A DNA stretch of 64,000 nucleotides from Lingula anatina (Eukaryota > Brachiopoda > Lingulata > Lingulida > Lingulidae), in contig NW_019773958.1 of NCBI RefSeq assembly GCF_001039355.2, positions 517,679 through 581,678 of the forward strand, in the 5' to 3' direction. A program made the translations under genes and the position numbers. A model generated the notes under the pieces. It did not search any database, was not told where the DNA came from, and saw only the letters and a list, made by a program, of their open reading frames with translations. Each line of letters begins with the position of its first letter. Within the stretch, counting starts at the first letter, position 1. Positions 1 through 26,932 of this stretch are shown one piece after another.

Positions 1-284
1 GTTGAGCAGTAATGGTCAAGTTGACCTGGTGCCTTGTTCTCATTTGATAATTATGCTCTAATAAACCTGTTAGATAGATAAACTTTGCATTAATCATTTA
101 TTCTGTGTTGTAATACCAGAATATGGGGCAACTTTCATCAGTGGCTGGATTAAGGTGGTATGTTTATAATTGAATTCCCTTCTGAGGTCAATGTTGTTTG
201 GGAAATATATGATAAGATATATACCTGGATATTTTCCAAACTTTGTGCACAAATTGTCCTGTATCAAATTTGACATGATTAAAA

Positions 285-331
<47 letters not shown>

Positions 332-436
332 AGAACCATCTTCCAAACACCTACTCAATATGTTTAAAACTTCTGGTTTTGACTTCACATGAAATCATCC
401 TGTTCTCATGAAAAAAAAAAAAAAAAAAAAAATTAC
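1..436 (-). other. BHMT intron 1 (partial), with simple repeats
   Basis: This is the part of the first BHMT intron present in the window. It holds an AAAT tetranucleotide tract at 281-332 and an A run at 411-432. I see no second coding exon. Confidence 0.6.
281..332. repeat. (AAAT)n microsatellite
   Basis: About 13 uninterrupted AAAT units. The short leucine/isoleucine/tyrosine-rich open frames across it are artefacts of the repeat. Confidence 0.95.
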
Positions 437-578
437 CTGCATCTGGATATTCAATAGCAGCCTCTGGTGTAAATGGCCCTGCCTTTACATAGCCCCTTTT
501 TTCTAGTGTAATGACATAGCTCCCATCTCCTATCACTGGCCCCTCAGCCAACCGTTCTAGGATGCCCTTCTTTCCCAT
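437..578 (-). CDS. BHMT: Betaine-homocysteine S-methyltransferase, first coding exon (partial gene)
   Basis: The exon encodes 47 codons beginning [20 protein letters not shown], with [17 protein letters not shown] further on. This is the conserved N-terminus of BHMT, a cytosolic zinc enzyme that moves a methyl group from betaine to homocysteine to make methionine. The exon ends in phase 1 at a donor (GCAG|GTAATT on the minus strand, GT at 436-435). An in-frame TAG lies 9 nt upstream of the ATG, and an AG acceptor-like site lies just before it, so the ATG at 578 is the likely start and a 5' UTR exon may lie further right. The zinc-binding cysteines and the rest of the barrel would be encoded left of position 1. 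Paralogues such as BHMT2-like genes cannot be separated with so little protein. Confidence 0.88.
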
Positions 579-584
579 TGCCAC

Positions 585-1142
585 CTACTAAAAATGTGAA
601 AAATGTTATCTTGCAGGTGTTGATTGAATGCAGCAGATACCTTTCTGGAAACCTCCAATTCCATATGATGCATTCATATTTAATCAACGTATTACCATTT
701 AATTTGCCTCAGTCTTGCATAAATGTTTCATTGTCATTCTATGTGTAGATATGGCTGATACAGCTAGAGGGATAACTTAAATCTGATAAGAAGAAACTCT
801 CACCTGTTGCACAACAATAAGAATGTAAGTCACTTGAATTTACTGTTGCACTCATATTGATCCACTTAGATAAAGCGTATAGCATAAGAAATTTGTACAA
901 AAAGAAACTTTAGTTTTGGAACTCAACATGTTAGTTTTTTTGTTATGCTTTGCAGGTGAAGTGGAAGACTGAGTTGGGTCTGGAGTCAATGTCAAAGCCC
1001 TTTGTTGATGAAAATAAATATACTGGAATTCAGTACAATTATAAAATGAAGTCAAAGTCATTCGGATGGTTCACAACATCTTGTATTATCAACAATTAAA
1101 CAAATGAAAGTTGTTCAGAACTGCACAAACATTTAGAAAAGC
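585..1142. other. Intergenic, upstream of BHMT
   Basis: AT-rich DNA upstream of the BHMT start. It may contain a 5' UTR exon and promoter of BHMT, but I cannot place either. Confidence 0.4.
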
Positions 1143-1400
1143 TTAAGGCTTCGTTCACATGCAATGTCTATTTTCTAAATTCTATTTTCTATTTGCGGTA
1201 TGTCTTATGATCACTGTCTGTGGCCTGAATATCCCGCGGCGTAATTACTGGCAGCGCGAGCCAGTTACTATAAGTTACTATTAGTAACTGGCTCGCGCTG
1301 CCAGTAATTACGCGGCAGGATATTCAGGGCACAGACCGTGATCATAAGATAGCGCAAATAGAAAATAGAAAATAGACATTGCATGTGAACGAAGCCTTAA
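1143..1400. mobile_element. Palindromic foldback MITE flanked by TTAA
   Basis: Two arms of about 120-128 bp are near-perfect reverse complements around a centre near 1271-1281. The outer ends read TTAAGGCTTCGTTCACATGC (1143-) and GCATGTGAACGAAGCCTTAA (to 1400). If TTAA is the target-site duplication, the element itself is 1147-1396. TTAA targets are typical of piggyBac-type transposases, so this is best read as a non-autonomous, fully palindromic MITE of that type. The arms are far more CG-rich than the surroundings in the middle (GGCTCGCGCTGCC). Confidence 0.85.
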
Positions 1401-2858
1401 TGACCCACTAGCTCTTAATTGGAAAACTGTTCAAAATTTCCGTATGTAAAGTGTAGCATGCACATGTCTTCTTAACTAATTCCAATGCAACACTTTGCAC
1501 ATGACAAGTTACTGGAAGTACATGCATATTTGGTATTGTTAAATGAATAGAACTCCCTTCACAATGGGAAAAATTATTTGACCTGAGAGCTGAAGAGAAC
1601 AAGCAATTTCTAGATGAAATCTTTTTGCACTGAGATAAACGTTATCATTTAATTATCTGATTGCATGTTCAAGTGGCTACTTATATTTGCTTCTGCAATA
1701 AGAGAAAGTAAATTACTGACACAACAGACAGCTATTGCATAGTTAAATGTTGACACTTAAAAGCATATTTGAAATAAAATTTATAAAAAAATCTGAACAC
1801 GTAGATTTTCAAACTTGACTTTAGAAGGACCTTAAATTTTAAAGAAAAACATAAACCAATATATAGCCTATTCTTATGCAAAAGTATTCACTAGCATATC
1901 CACTAGCACTTACCAATATATATAAGATATGCTCGAGTGTCTGCAAATGGACGTCTGGCTCTATGAAAACAAAGTTTCTGAAAGCATCAGTTTCTGACCT
2001 GAGCTAGGTATTTCAAACTGGGGGCATACTGTATGCAGATAAGAAAGGGACAAATTCAGTTCAAGCTGTTGTGTGGAGTATAAACAAGGCAGAGTTCAAA
2101 TATAGGACTTAACCAAATGAAAAGCAAGTTGCATATATCAACACTGCAAAGTATTGTTATTTAAAGACTCATTTACTCAGGCCCCGTAGTCAGCAATTTC
2201 AAAAGGGTATTTCTTTTAGGTCTACTTCTACACAAAAGTTAATTACCTCCCCCCCCCCCCTCCGCAGCCTCAGTAAGGGTAACAGACATCTAAGCTGCTT
2301 ATAGGTTGATTGCAATTTAGCAAGAATCCCTTCAGAGATAGATCCATCCACAGTTAGTGCAATAGGGTCTGGGAATGGTCCCTTATATTAGACAGCAAAG
2401 CTGGCAACTATGTAAAAATCAAAACACCCAAAAAATGGATAATGTAGACTTTCAAAAGGAACCTTTATTTAAAACTTAAGAAGTTACTCAGTAAATTTTA
2501 AGTTAAAGAAAAATACAGTTTGACAGTTATAGGAATAGACATTTTGGAAGGTGACAACATTGACAGATAAAGTGATCAGAATATACACAGACGCATAAGA
2601 ATAAACTGTGAACATAACCCGGCCTACTTTCACACTGCATATATTAACCTACATGTTATGCCTACACACATCAGTTATGCAAGGGTTATTGCCCTTTGCA
2701 CTGTACCTTTTTGCGAGTCACTAAAAGTGTCAAATGGACAGGCAAATATTGTCAAAACTAACAGTAGTGGGATTAAAACAGTCTGTAAATGATGAGTTTA
2801 TTGGTTCTAGCACAATTAAGTATGCACAACAAGCTATGAATTAGATTTAATCCCTCAC
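1401..2858. other. Intergenic with a degraded PIF-like MITE end
   Basis: No gene is recognised. A C10 run lies near 2248-2260. The segment at about 2300-2382 (ending GGGAATGGTCCC followed by TTA) resembles the right half of the element at 2862-3340 and of the one at 53986-54397. I could not place its left end. Confidence 0.5.
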
Positions 2859-2861
2859 TTA

Positions 2862-3340
2862 GAGATTATTCCTTATGAAACTGTCAGTCATCGTAGATTG
2901 ATCCGACTAAGCCGGGACTCAGGCTAAATGCAATCAGAATAAAAAGATTAAACAGTAGACAAGTGCGTTTCTAATGCACTCATATAACCACCAACTCTTC
3001 TGGAGTTTACTTCTCCCCAACAGCACTTAGAGTGCATTCCCAGAGATTTAGACCGATCCAGAGATTTAGATTTTGATCGACCTTACTCCCTGGGGGTTCA
3101 TGCTAAATTGCAGTCAGCCAAGCGCGCACCATAGTTAATTATCCCTTACAGCTTTTAGTAGGCGGGACAGACGCTTTAGCCGGCTAAGCTGGCAGTAATC
3201 TAGTGAGACTCCCCACAGGAATAGATCGATCTAAAATCTATGGGAATGGGGTCTTAGTCTCTCGATCTGATTGTATTCAGCAAGAGTCCCCAGAGTTGGA
3301 CTGATCTATATAGACCTATAGGTTCATTAGGAATGAGCCC
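2862..3340. mobile_element. PIF/Harbinger-like MITE, host of a nested insertion
   Basis: The ends are GAGATTATTCC and GGAATGAGCCC, flanked by TTA on both sides (2859-2861 and 3341-3343). Interior blocks (AATGCAATCAGA, CAAGTGC, TCTGATTG.ATTCAGCA) match the copy at 53986-54397. A second MITE (3030-3253) sits inside it. The 3-bp TTA/TAA target and GGG-type ends are the signature of the PIF/Harbinger superfamily (Tourist-like). No transposase is encoded. Confidence 0.75.
3030..3253 (-). mobile_element. GATCGATC-rich PIF/Harbinger-like MITE, nested copy
   Basis: 224-bp copy of a family also found at 5512-5716, 13420-13645 and 42236-42460. It has TTA duplications at 3027-3029 and 3254-3256 and imperfect inverted ends (GAGTGCATTCCC and GGGAATGGGGTC). 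It carries AGATCGATC blocks near both ends and a conserved core (CAGTCAGCCAAGCGCGCACC, GGCGGGACAGACGCTT). Its position between matching halves of an older element shows that it inserted later. Confidence 0.85.
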
Positions 3341-3343
3341 TTA

Positions 3344-4309
3344 AATAGCTAGAGTCAACACAAAGAGGTGCTAAGTGGGATATAAATGGCAGATTAGATA
3401 ACCGACTGTAAACAAAGATTTCTCAGCTTGAAAAGTACTGTGATTTTTCCCAGTTCTAATGTGAAATTGTAGATTTTGATTATTATGTACAAATAGTTTT
3501 GACATTTAGGATACTTATCCTATACTACAGTTCCCTTTTTTGTGTGATACTGTGAGTGTACTTGTGAAAATAAATTTTAAAAAAATCTGAATTAAATTTA
3601 ATTATAGCTTTAAAAGCATCAGGTGTGACTTTTTAATCAGATGATTGGTAATTAGTCTTTTCTATTTAAGGACTTAAACATTTCAAAATGGAGGCAGGTT
3701 TGTTATCACTTTTCTTTCAAAGTAAGTGATTAGATTACCATGTTCAATCAAAAAGAAAGGCATATAATACTGGTTTGGGAAACATTTACACAACATTTAA
3801 GTGTAATTTTCAGCTTAGGCTTTATTGAAACAAAACGTATTTCCCTGATTTTGTAAATATACTTAATTATATTTCAATTTCACTTTCTTTCATTTCTTAT
3901 TTTTTTCTGAAATAAAACTTGGAAAAACAGTATTGAAGCACAATAGGTCTTTCAGTAAAAAAAATTAATCCCTTTTCTTTTAGAAAAAGACACCAGCCTT
4001 GATATTGCTGACCAATAACCTGTTATAGGTACATATCTATAAGTACTTATTACCAGACAGGCCAAAAATACACTGTATAATCTTTCTTTCTCAAAATTAT
4101 TTTCTTAATTATTTCACTGGTTCCTTTAAAACTTTATAAAAGTAAACATCACTATCACAATAAAAAGTATAACAAAGCCCTCCTCAAAGTAAAAAAAAAA
4201 AAAAAGTTTACTCCAATGCCAGGCAGTGGCAGGGAGATAATTGTTTTCATATGAAATTTTATATAAAGTGGTAAATGCTTTAATGTTACAAAAATGTACA
4301 TAAGATATA
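3344..4309. other. Intergenic, no gene seen
   Basis: AT-rich sequence with a 16-base A run near 4190-4205. No coding or structural signal is recognised. Confidence 0.5.
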
Positions 4310-4841
4310 CTGACAGTCAATGAAAACGCATCATTTATTTATCAAATAATGTGTTACGTTCCTTTGGCACATTAAGAAAATAAGTTTTCGTGTGAAATAT
4401 GACCCATTATTCAGTCACACAAGGTGAAATAAAGGTCAGAAAAGATCATTAAAATGCAAGGTAGCGTGATTGAATCTCTTTGGTTCCGCCAAGCCTCCAG
4501 CATTCCCATGCAGGGCTCCCAGTCGCTCTTCCAGTGTCAGACGTGGCATTACTGAACTTTTTTGTCATGTGTCATACTGGATTTGGTGACTTCCTTAAAT
4601 AGGCTTAATTAATCACCATATATTGAACCTGATTGATTCACACCAATCACGAGACAGGAAAACAAATAATTTTGTAGCAACTGATCACAAAATCACTGAA
4701 GCGGAAATTTTAAACATCCGAGTGGTGAGCCCACTCTCTTATGACCAAACAAGTGCATTTGTACTTGTTTATATGGTTGGAATCGATTCTCGGTAAAAAA
4801 GTACAAGAAAGTTTTCTGATGCGTTTTTCATTGACTGACAG
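4310..4841. mobile_element. TIR element of 532 bp with TA target duplication
   Basis: Inverted ends of about 25 bp: CTGACAGTCAATGAAAACGC at the left and GCGTTTTTCATTGACTGACAG at the right, each bounded by TA (4308-4309, 4842-4843). The TA duplication and the size suggest a non-autonomous Tc1/mariner-type element. There is no open frame long enough for a transposase. This is the only copy I saw in the window. Confidence 0.7.
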
Positions 4842-5006
4842 TATATATACTAAATATAAACAGGATTATACTCTGCTTGACTTATAAGAAATTTTCCAAT
4901 AATACCAGCACAAATGTTAAAATGCAAGTAGTATATATGGGTAATGATAAGGTTGCATTCACAACAGATGATCTGCAGAATTAATGATCCATGGACTAAA
5001 TATAAG

Positions 5007-5140
5007 ACCTACCCAACTACCAGACTCGGCACCGAATGATACTATACATTCACCGGCACATCAGACCACACTACCCATTTTCAAGGTGTGCGTCGTATGC
5101 ATTTCACAGTATCATACCCCGGAACAAAGTTTGAGATGAG
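5007..5140 (+). repeat. Dispersed repeat fragment shared with 11218-11350
   Basis: The segment reads CTACCCAACTACCAGACTCG, then CACACTACCCATTTTCAAGG, and its reverse complement recurs at 11218-11350 in ADSS intron 1. One reading frame in both copies contains PTQLPDSAPND and LPIFKVC, so it may be a scrap of a mobile-element coding region. The more CG-rich sequence continuing to about 5340 may belong to the same element. Confidence 0.6.
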
Positions 5141-5511
5141 ATGCACTACTTTCCAACCCCGCTGAGAATCATCACTATCACATCGCATACTAGGCAAGAG
5201 CGGTGTCGCGTCTGATAGTTCGAAGCACGTACTGACACACCTGAATATGGCCGAACCTACAACCTTGGTAAAAAGCAATACCAAGCAAGTCCTTAATGGT
5301 CTCCCCGCCTCCAAATGCGCCTTCCCTGCAGAGGCCTAGCAATTAAACATAGAGGCCAAATTTAAGCCATGTGGAGGCAGGGAGACCATAAAAGGATTAG
5401 GCCATCTTGCTTTCAGGTAGGGTCTGCCATATTAGATCCTCGGAACTACTGATCCGTAGATCAGCTGTTCTGAATGTGACCCAAGTAGTAATAATAATGC
5501 AACTTGTCTAT

Positions 5512-5716
5512 CACCCCATTTCCATAGATTTTTAGATCGATCTCTCCCTGTGGGGAGTCTCACTAGATTACTGTCAGCTTGGCCGGCTTAAAGCTGTAAG
5601 GGGGTAATTAACTATGGTGCCTGATCGGCTGACTGCAATTTAGCGTGAACCCCCAGGGAGTTAGGTCGATCTAAATCTTAATCTCTAGATCGATCTGAAT
5701 CTCTGGGAAAGCACCC
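5512..5716 (+). mobile_element. GATCGATC-rich PIF/Harbinger-like MITE, internally deleted copy
   Basis: Same family as 13420-13645 in the same orientation. It begins CACCCCATTTCCATAG and ends CTGGGAAAGCACCC, flanked by TAT (5509-5511, 5717-5719). It lacks the internal stretch around GTCTGTCCCGCCTAC present in the other copies, which explains its 205-bp length. Confidence 0.82.
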
Positions 5717-5719
5717 TAT

Positions 5720-8700
5720 GATATAAGCTCAGTACCTAGAGTAATCTTGGTGAAATCTTGAAGACAGTGCTGTATCTACTGGCATTATAGGAGACGAGAG
5801 AAGATATATTATTGTGTCTGAAGTGTGACATCATGTGAAGTTGAATGGTGTAAGGCCTGAAGCAGGCTGGTCATTTTTAGCTGGATGTGCACAGGAGTGG
5901 GGCAGTGAGTGAGAAGTACTCAGTAGAAGCAGATTTTCCAAGGGTATAGTATGATTATAATTTTTTCTTCTGGCATTTTGAGCAGAGAATACTTTTATGC
6001 AATATTCAGTTGTGAAACACTTCTGACAGGTAGATAAGATCCAATCTGACAGTTCTCAAGGCCATTGACCGACAGCCCAAGGCTATTGATTGCCAGTTTC
6101 CATTGGTTGTAATTTTTAGCTCAGATAAGAGGCTATCAAGAGGTCATATTTGTCATGGCATAAGTCCCTGATTCGCGCACACCTGACAAGAATTTTTTCC
6201 TTGACTTTTTTTTGTCCCACTGTTGGTCAATAAATCAAGTTATATGAAAACAAGTTGAGAGAAAATAAACACAATTTTGCACCCTCACACTTTGAAACAC
6301 ATTTTCATATCATATACCCCGTATTTCTACAAGTATTTTCTGGTCAAAATAGCAAAAGAAAAATTTATCTTGACCAGCCAGCTTCACATCTGGAAATAGA
6401 CGAATTTGCTAACCAAATTCAATCAGCCTAGAAGTCGGGGTTGATCCTGCTGATTGCTAAAAATTGTAGTAAACGTAGGATCTCGGGGTATCAGACATCA
6501 ATAATGTGCCCCTATCTATTATGTACATACATGTATATATTTCAATTGACTTTGAAAATAAAACTTTTAATTGTGAGCAAATGTTACATGGCCTACTGCT
6601 ATGTGAAGGTCTTTTACAAGATATCTGACCCACTGTTAATATTTGTTGGACAGAAATGAGTATGTCCTTGTAAATGAAAAATCACTTTGTGTGAACAGGC
6701 CCGGTACCAGCAACTTCAAAAGAAGGCTATGTGGTCTGAAAAAGTGGACCTTTTACCACAAAACCTTTGTGGTAATAGATCAAATTTTAATCCAGAGCAT
6801 ACCTTTTCCCCTTTAGGAGCAAGATGCAAGTCTGTGAGCATCATTATTGTCAACACAAGAAAAAAGAATAACAGGTACATTTCACTTCCAGATAAGATCT
6901 TGGGTTTAATTGTTCTTTCCTCACTGATGAAAGCAATTAAAATCATCAGAACTGACAAAGGACTGTGGCGTGCAGACTCTATTCACTGTCTGGAAAATTT
7001 ACTGAGTTTTGCCGAACAAGGAAAAAAATTCTGTTGCATTTTGACATTTGTTCTAAGTGTTTGGGCCCAGAAATATCATTTCAGAAAAGTTTTTTGGTTG
7101 GATTGATAGCATCATTCAAATTGTTTGAGCACCAACTGTAATAGTATTTTTATTTATAACTTTATTTTACCTTTCACCTACCCATGTAAATGTATATGCT
7201 TCAATCAATAAAGCATTATGTAACAATTCAGAATCACACACACACAATGAAATAACAATTCAGCTTATGTCAGAATGGTACAATTGATGATGTCTTTCGA
7301 TTTATCAGTACATAATCAAAGCTGAAGCATCCAGAAATTCACATAACTCAGGATTAAGTCTTTAGAAGTTTGAATACTGGATATGCTGTAAGTTTCACAC
7401 TTGCAAGAGCACCTAAAATGCATGGTATAAAATTACATGTAAATAGTAAATTAATCCTTTTGGGTGCTTTGAAGGTTCTCCTTTACCTTCCCAGAATTAC
7501 ACAAACTTACAAAATTCCAGTCTCGTCTGTGCACATCATCAAAATGGCAACAAGCTCAGTTTTCCCAACATTAAACTTTACACCATAAAAACCTACCATG
7601 CCCTCTCTTTATAACTTTCTGAAACTTTTTACATGACCCCTGGTTAATTCACTGTATGGTCAAGCTATGGCAGTTTCAGACACAAATGACATGTTCTGCC
7701 CTATTTGAGAATTAAAAAAAGAAAAAAAAGATTGAGAGAGAGAAGAGAAGGAGAAAATAAAAAATTAATTAAGTAATACTAGCAGAATGTACATGCAATA
7801 AACAGAGGTTACATTGGGTAGTTTGTTACCCATGAAAACCACTTTTTATTTCCCTGATTTAGTATGATCCACGAAGTACTTCATTCCAGGACTTGTGCAG
7901 CCTTTTTTTTCCTCGTCTTTGTAAAAAAGAAGTCAAAACTTGACTATTCATGATTTCAACTCAATGAACTCACATTTTCAATTCGATTTGAATAAAGTTT
8001 TACTTACTTGATTTGTTGATTTTATTTCCCCTGAACTGTGATCACCAATCCTTCCACATAACTCCTCTAAAAAGCACATCCTTTATTGTCTGTCTTTATT
8101 GCACACCTACCACAATCTCTTTTCTTATGACAAATAATACACACAAGTCTTCTGCATGAATCACTACAGTCCATCACTTATGGTCGATAAAATAATTAAA
8201 ACCAACATGTTTTCAAAAAAACCCTCTTTGGGGTGTAACAAACTTTCAAAATATGGAGAACAGTGAAAAGAACTTTGTGGTTGTTTTTTTAATGCATACT
8301 AAGTGGATGAAGAGTTTCCTCTCCTTAAAAAACAAGACTCATTTGTCTTTTAATGTTCATTTATAAGCTTACAGGCCATCCAACACGTTTGCTTTTTGGG
8401 TGGGATGTCCTCCATGCTGCTCTTAAATGATCAGGGTTCAGGGATAAAACTGGTGACACATTCCAATCCTTCAGCCTTTTGGGTGCCCTCACTTCCATCT
8501 GAAAATAAAAAAGAAATTTTGTTTTAATCTATCTATGAAGTTTCCTATGTCAGACAGGTATTTAATGTTTAAAAAATAAATAAGCAGATGAAGCTTGTAT
8601 GCAAAGATGTGTCCTTAGAAGGGCCGAACGTTTCTTGCTTTATCAACTGCTTTGTTATGAAGCAGTATTTCCATCTAAATGTAATAATATCCTTCTATCT

Positions 8701-9864
8701 TATAGCAGCTGCTACCTAGAGCTAAAAATTATATATACTGCTGCCAAAAAAAAAAAAAAAAATCAAACAATTACACGTTCACATAGGGAGTAGCATTGAA
8801 AATCTAATCAAAAATTACAATGGAAACAAGACACGATAGTTTCTAGCACTAGGAAAGTTCTGAATGTCATTTTTTCTGGTGAATTTATCCTTCTGATGTA
8901 AGATGGATAATTACCTTGCATATATTGCTCTTTTTTTCACCTCTGCCTCTGGTCAAAAGATACATCAGTCCAAATTATGGTTCACTTGTGGTCTGTGTCA
9001 ATCACTATAAAATGCACTTAGCAATAATAATATCACTGATGGAAACTTTTTGATACCTTTGCAGCATTTGCCTCCCACCCTGTAACTCCCTAATTTTCAA
9101 TGTTAATCAAAAATTACTGGCCAGTCATTATATATAGCAGCGACCATTTCCTTTAATCTCCAATGGATATGTGAACATCAGGTGCGCTCCAGAAAAAAAT
9201 ATTTGAGGGTTTAAATCATTTTTAGTGTGTATGTAAGGTTTAATAAGAAGCTATGGGTGGCAAAAATAAGCATTTGGGGGATTATCAAACCCATGGAGCA
9301 CATACTTAGAAATTCTGAGAACTTTGAAGAACTTGCCTAACCACTGGTAATAAAGCCATGTCAAAATTTCAGTTTCAACGATTTACTTTTTTTTTTACCT
9401 CAACGTTATTATGTCCAAGATCTCAATAAGCACCTTAGTGCCCATAAATACAAAACAAAAAAAAAAAAAAGGTTTTTGAATAAGACATGGAAATTCTTTT
9501 CTTTTTTTTCAACTCACAGATCTAATAAACTGGAAATTAAAAATTTTAATTGCAAACATTTTGAAAGCAAACCCAAAGCCTTTGGCAAAGGGACCACGTT
9601 GCCGTTCACCTCAGCCAACGAGATAATTAACCCCTAGTAAAATTTTTACCTCCTTTTGGTGCATACTGACACAGCACGGTCGCGAGAGAAAAAGTACTTT
9701 CACCGCCTAAAATATTCCGTTTCCATCTTTTTCCATGCAAAAAACATTAACCAGCATTGGCCTACTACAGTCCTCGTTTCATATATCGGTCACATATCGC
9801 GCGTGAAATATATATACGTACTTCCGGTGTGCGCAGGAAATCTGGATTTCGCGCGAAAGTGGGG
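5720..9864. other. Intergenic between BHMT and ADSS, including the ADSS promoter
   Basis: No gene is recognised with confidence. An open frame of 139 codons at 6687-7106 has no motif I know and is probably spurious. A possible minus-strand terminal exon at about 8350-8490 is discussed in the findings. A runs lie at 8745-8761 and 9449-9470. The last ~220 bp before the ADSS ATG are CG-richer (GGTCGCGAGAG, ATATCGCGCGTG, TTTCGCGCGAAAG), consistent with a promoter and 5' UTR. Confidence 0.45.
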
Positions 9865-24949
<15,085 letters not shown>

Positions 24950-26475
24950 GTACATGACATCCCTGAAGATGTTCAACTTAACAGCTGAATTTCCTCAGTG
25001 ACAACAAGGATCTGGATTATTTTTTTTTCTAAATTTACAATCTGTCAGTTAACGTACCAAAATTAATTTGATTGTCACAACCATATTATGCTTTATTTTA
25101 AATTGTCCTACTGTGCATAGCCCACTAGAGTTAACTTTAGGTGCCCTGATTTACTAAGAAATATTTTACACCCTAAACTGCTGTCATTGATACCAGATAA
25201 GGTCTCTAAGATGGGATGATTTTATACAAGTTGAAAACTACTGGGAAAAAATTACTGCATACATATGCAGCAGTTTTCTCTTTGAAACTGCACTGTAGTG
25301 TATATATTGGCCATATCAGGCAAGCATGTATCTAACAATATACAAAGTACAGTTTGCTGTCAGAAGTAGAAGCTTACATTCATAGTGCCATGATTAGTTT
25401 GTAATACTAGTGAATAGACCAAAAGCAGTGAGGGCAGCATTATAAAAATGACATTATGTGATAGTAGTTTGATTAGCTTCCAGGTGGAGGGATAAAGGTC
25501 AAATGATCACTCAATTTTGTCAATAATTATTGGAGCACCTTTTTTTCTGTTGTTGTCCTGTTGTTGTTTTAAGAATAAAAAGAAGTGTTTTTATCAACTT
25601 TTCAGTTATGTATCTAACCTTGTAATTAACCTTGATTAATCCGTTTTTTGTTGAACATACATTCTTTCGTGGTCTTACTGACATTTTTTTTGAATATCCA
25701 TAGCTTTCATTCCTTACAAATGCATTTTTCTGCTTTTTGATAACTTTTTTTTATTATTATATTTCCCTTTTGTTTAGGCCAGTCTTTTTGCATGTCAAAA
25801 TTATAGGAGATTGAATATTTAGCTTTGGGTGGACGTTGCCTTCCGTTAAGTGGCATTGTTTTTTGGGAGTGAAGTTTTATGTTATAATATTTTCATCATG
25901 CAGCTGTGAGAGGATAATGTGGAGATGAAAATTGATACAAGGTACGATACTAGTTGTGTCAAATTTGCACTTCATAAATTATTTATAGCTACGGGTAAAA
26001 TGGATCACTTGAGACAAGAATTTTTGTGATGAGGATTTTTATGGTGAAGGTATGAATTTCAAAAACATAGCTTCTACAAGTAGAGATTTGAAATGTATTT
26101 CTTGACCCACTATGGAGTTGCTTATTAATAGTTCCTATTAAAGGCCATGGAAGATGATTTAGCTTCATCAAAGGGAATGAGCTTTCTTAATTTATAATTT
26201 GTCTAGTTTTGCTTGTTACCTTGGAAAAGTTCAGGATGTCATTTTGAACAATGATTGGTTTGAAAAATATTAATGAGCAAAAATGCATTAAGGGTCATTC
26301 TGTGAGTCTTAAGTGTTTTAGGGGTCATATTACACAAAAGTGGAAATAATTGTACAAATAGTTTTATTTTAAACCTTCATAATCTACACATTGTGGTAAA
26401 TGAGCCGAGTGCTTTGTTATATGTGAACTGGTGATGGTTGCTGTGTTGAAACAATTGTGCAAGTCATTGAATAAA
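24950..26475 (+). other. ADSS 3' UTR and downstream
   Basis: AT-rich with no coding content. Candidate poly(A) signals AATAAA are at 25574-25579 and 26470-26475, so the UTR may be about 0.65 or 1.5 kb long. Confidence 0.5.
26470..26475 (+). terminator. Distal candidate ADSS poly(A) signal
   Basis: AATAAA followed by a T-rich region, 20 bp before the minus-strand signal at 26495-26500. Confidence 0.4.
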
Positions 26476-26494
26476 GCATGCACTTATGCTCATA

Positions 26495-26500
26495 TTTATT
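26495..26500 (-). terminator. Candidate NAA40 poly(A) signal
   Basis: AATAAA on the minus strand, about 430 bp past the NAA40 stop codon. Confidence 0.4.
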
Positions 26501-26932
26501 CTTTCTAAGTATTTAACAATGCTGCATTTCAACCTATACAGTATTTGTATTGCTTACAATGATCATCTGCATTGTTTTTTCATAATTATCCAAAATCATA
26601 ACAAAACCTCAATTTTCAATGATTATTGGAAAAAAGTTTTATCATCACATCTAACATAAATGACAGAGAAACTGATTTTTAAAAATCGGAGGCATTCAAG
26701 AATACTTAATCATGTAACTAGGCTAGAGGACTATGAGAAATTCTATCCACACATCTGTGTCTCATGCATCGGAGAACACAAGTTTGTATAGGTACCCCAT
26801 AAAAAATCAATTAACAAAAACAAATATACTTACAATTTCCCAAAAGTTGTTAAAAACTGCCAAAATAAATATGCAGAAAATTTTATACACTATCTACAAG
26901 TTTTGTACTCTCAAGACGGTGATTGAGAACTG

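Noticed and set aside
6687-7106. 139-codon plus-strand frame
   Set aside because: No motif, no splice or promoter evidence, and AT-rich codon content like noncoding DNA nearby; a shorter frame also runs on the opposite strand.
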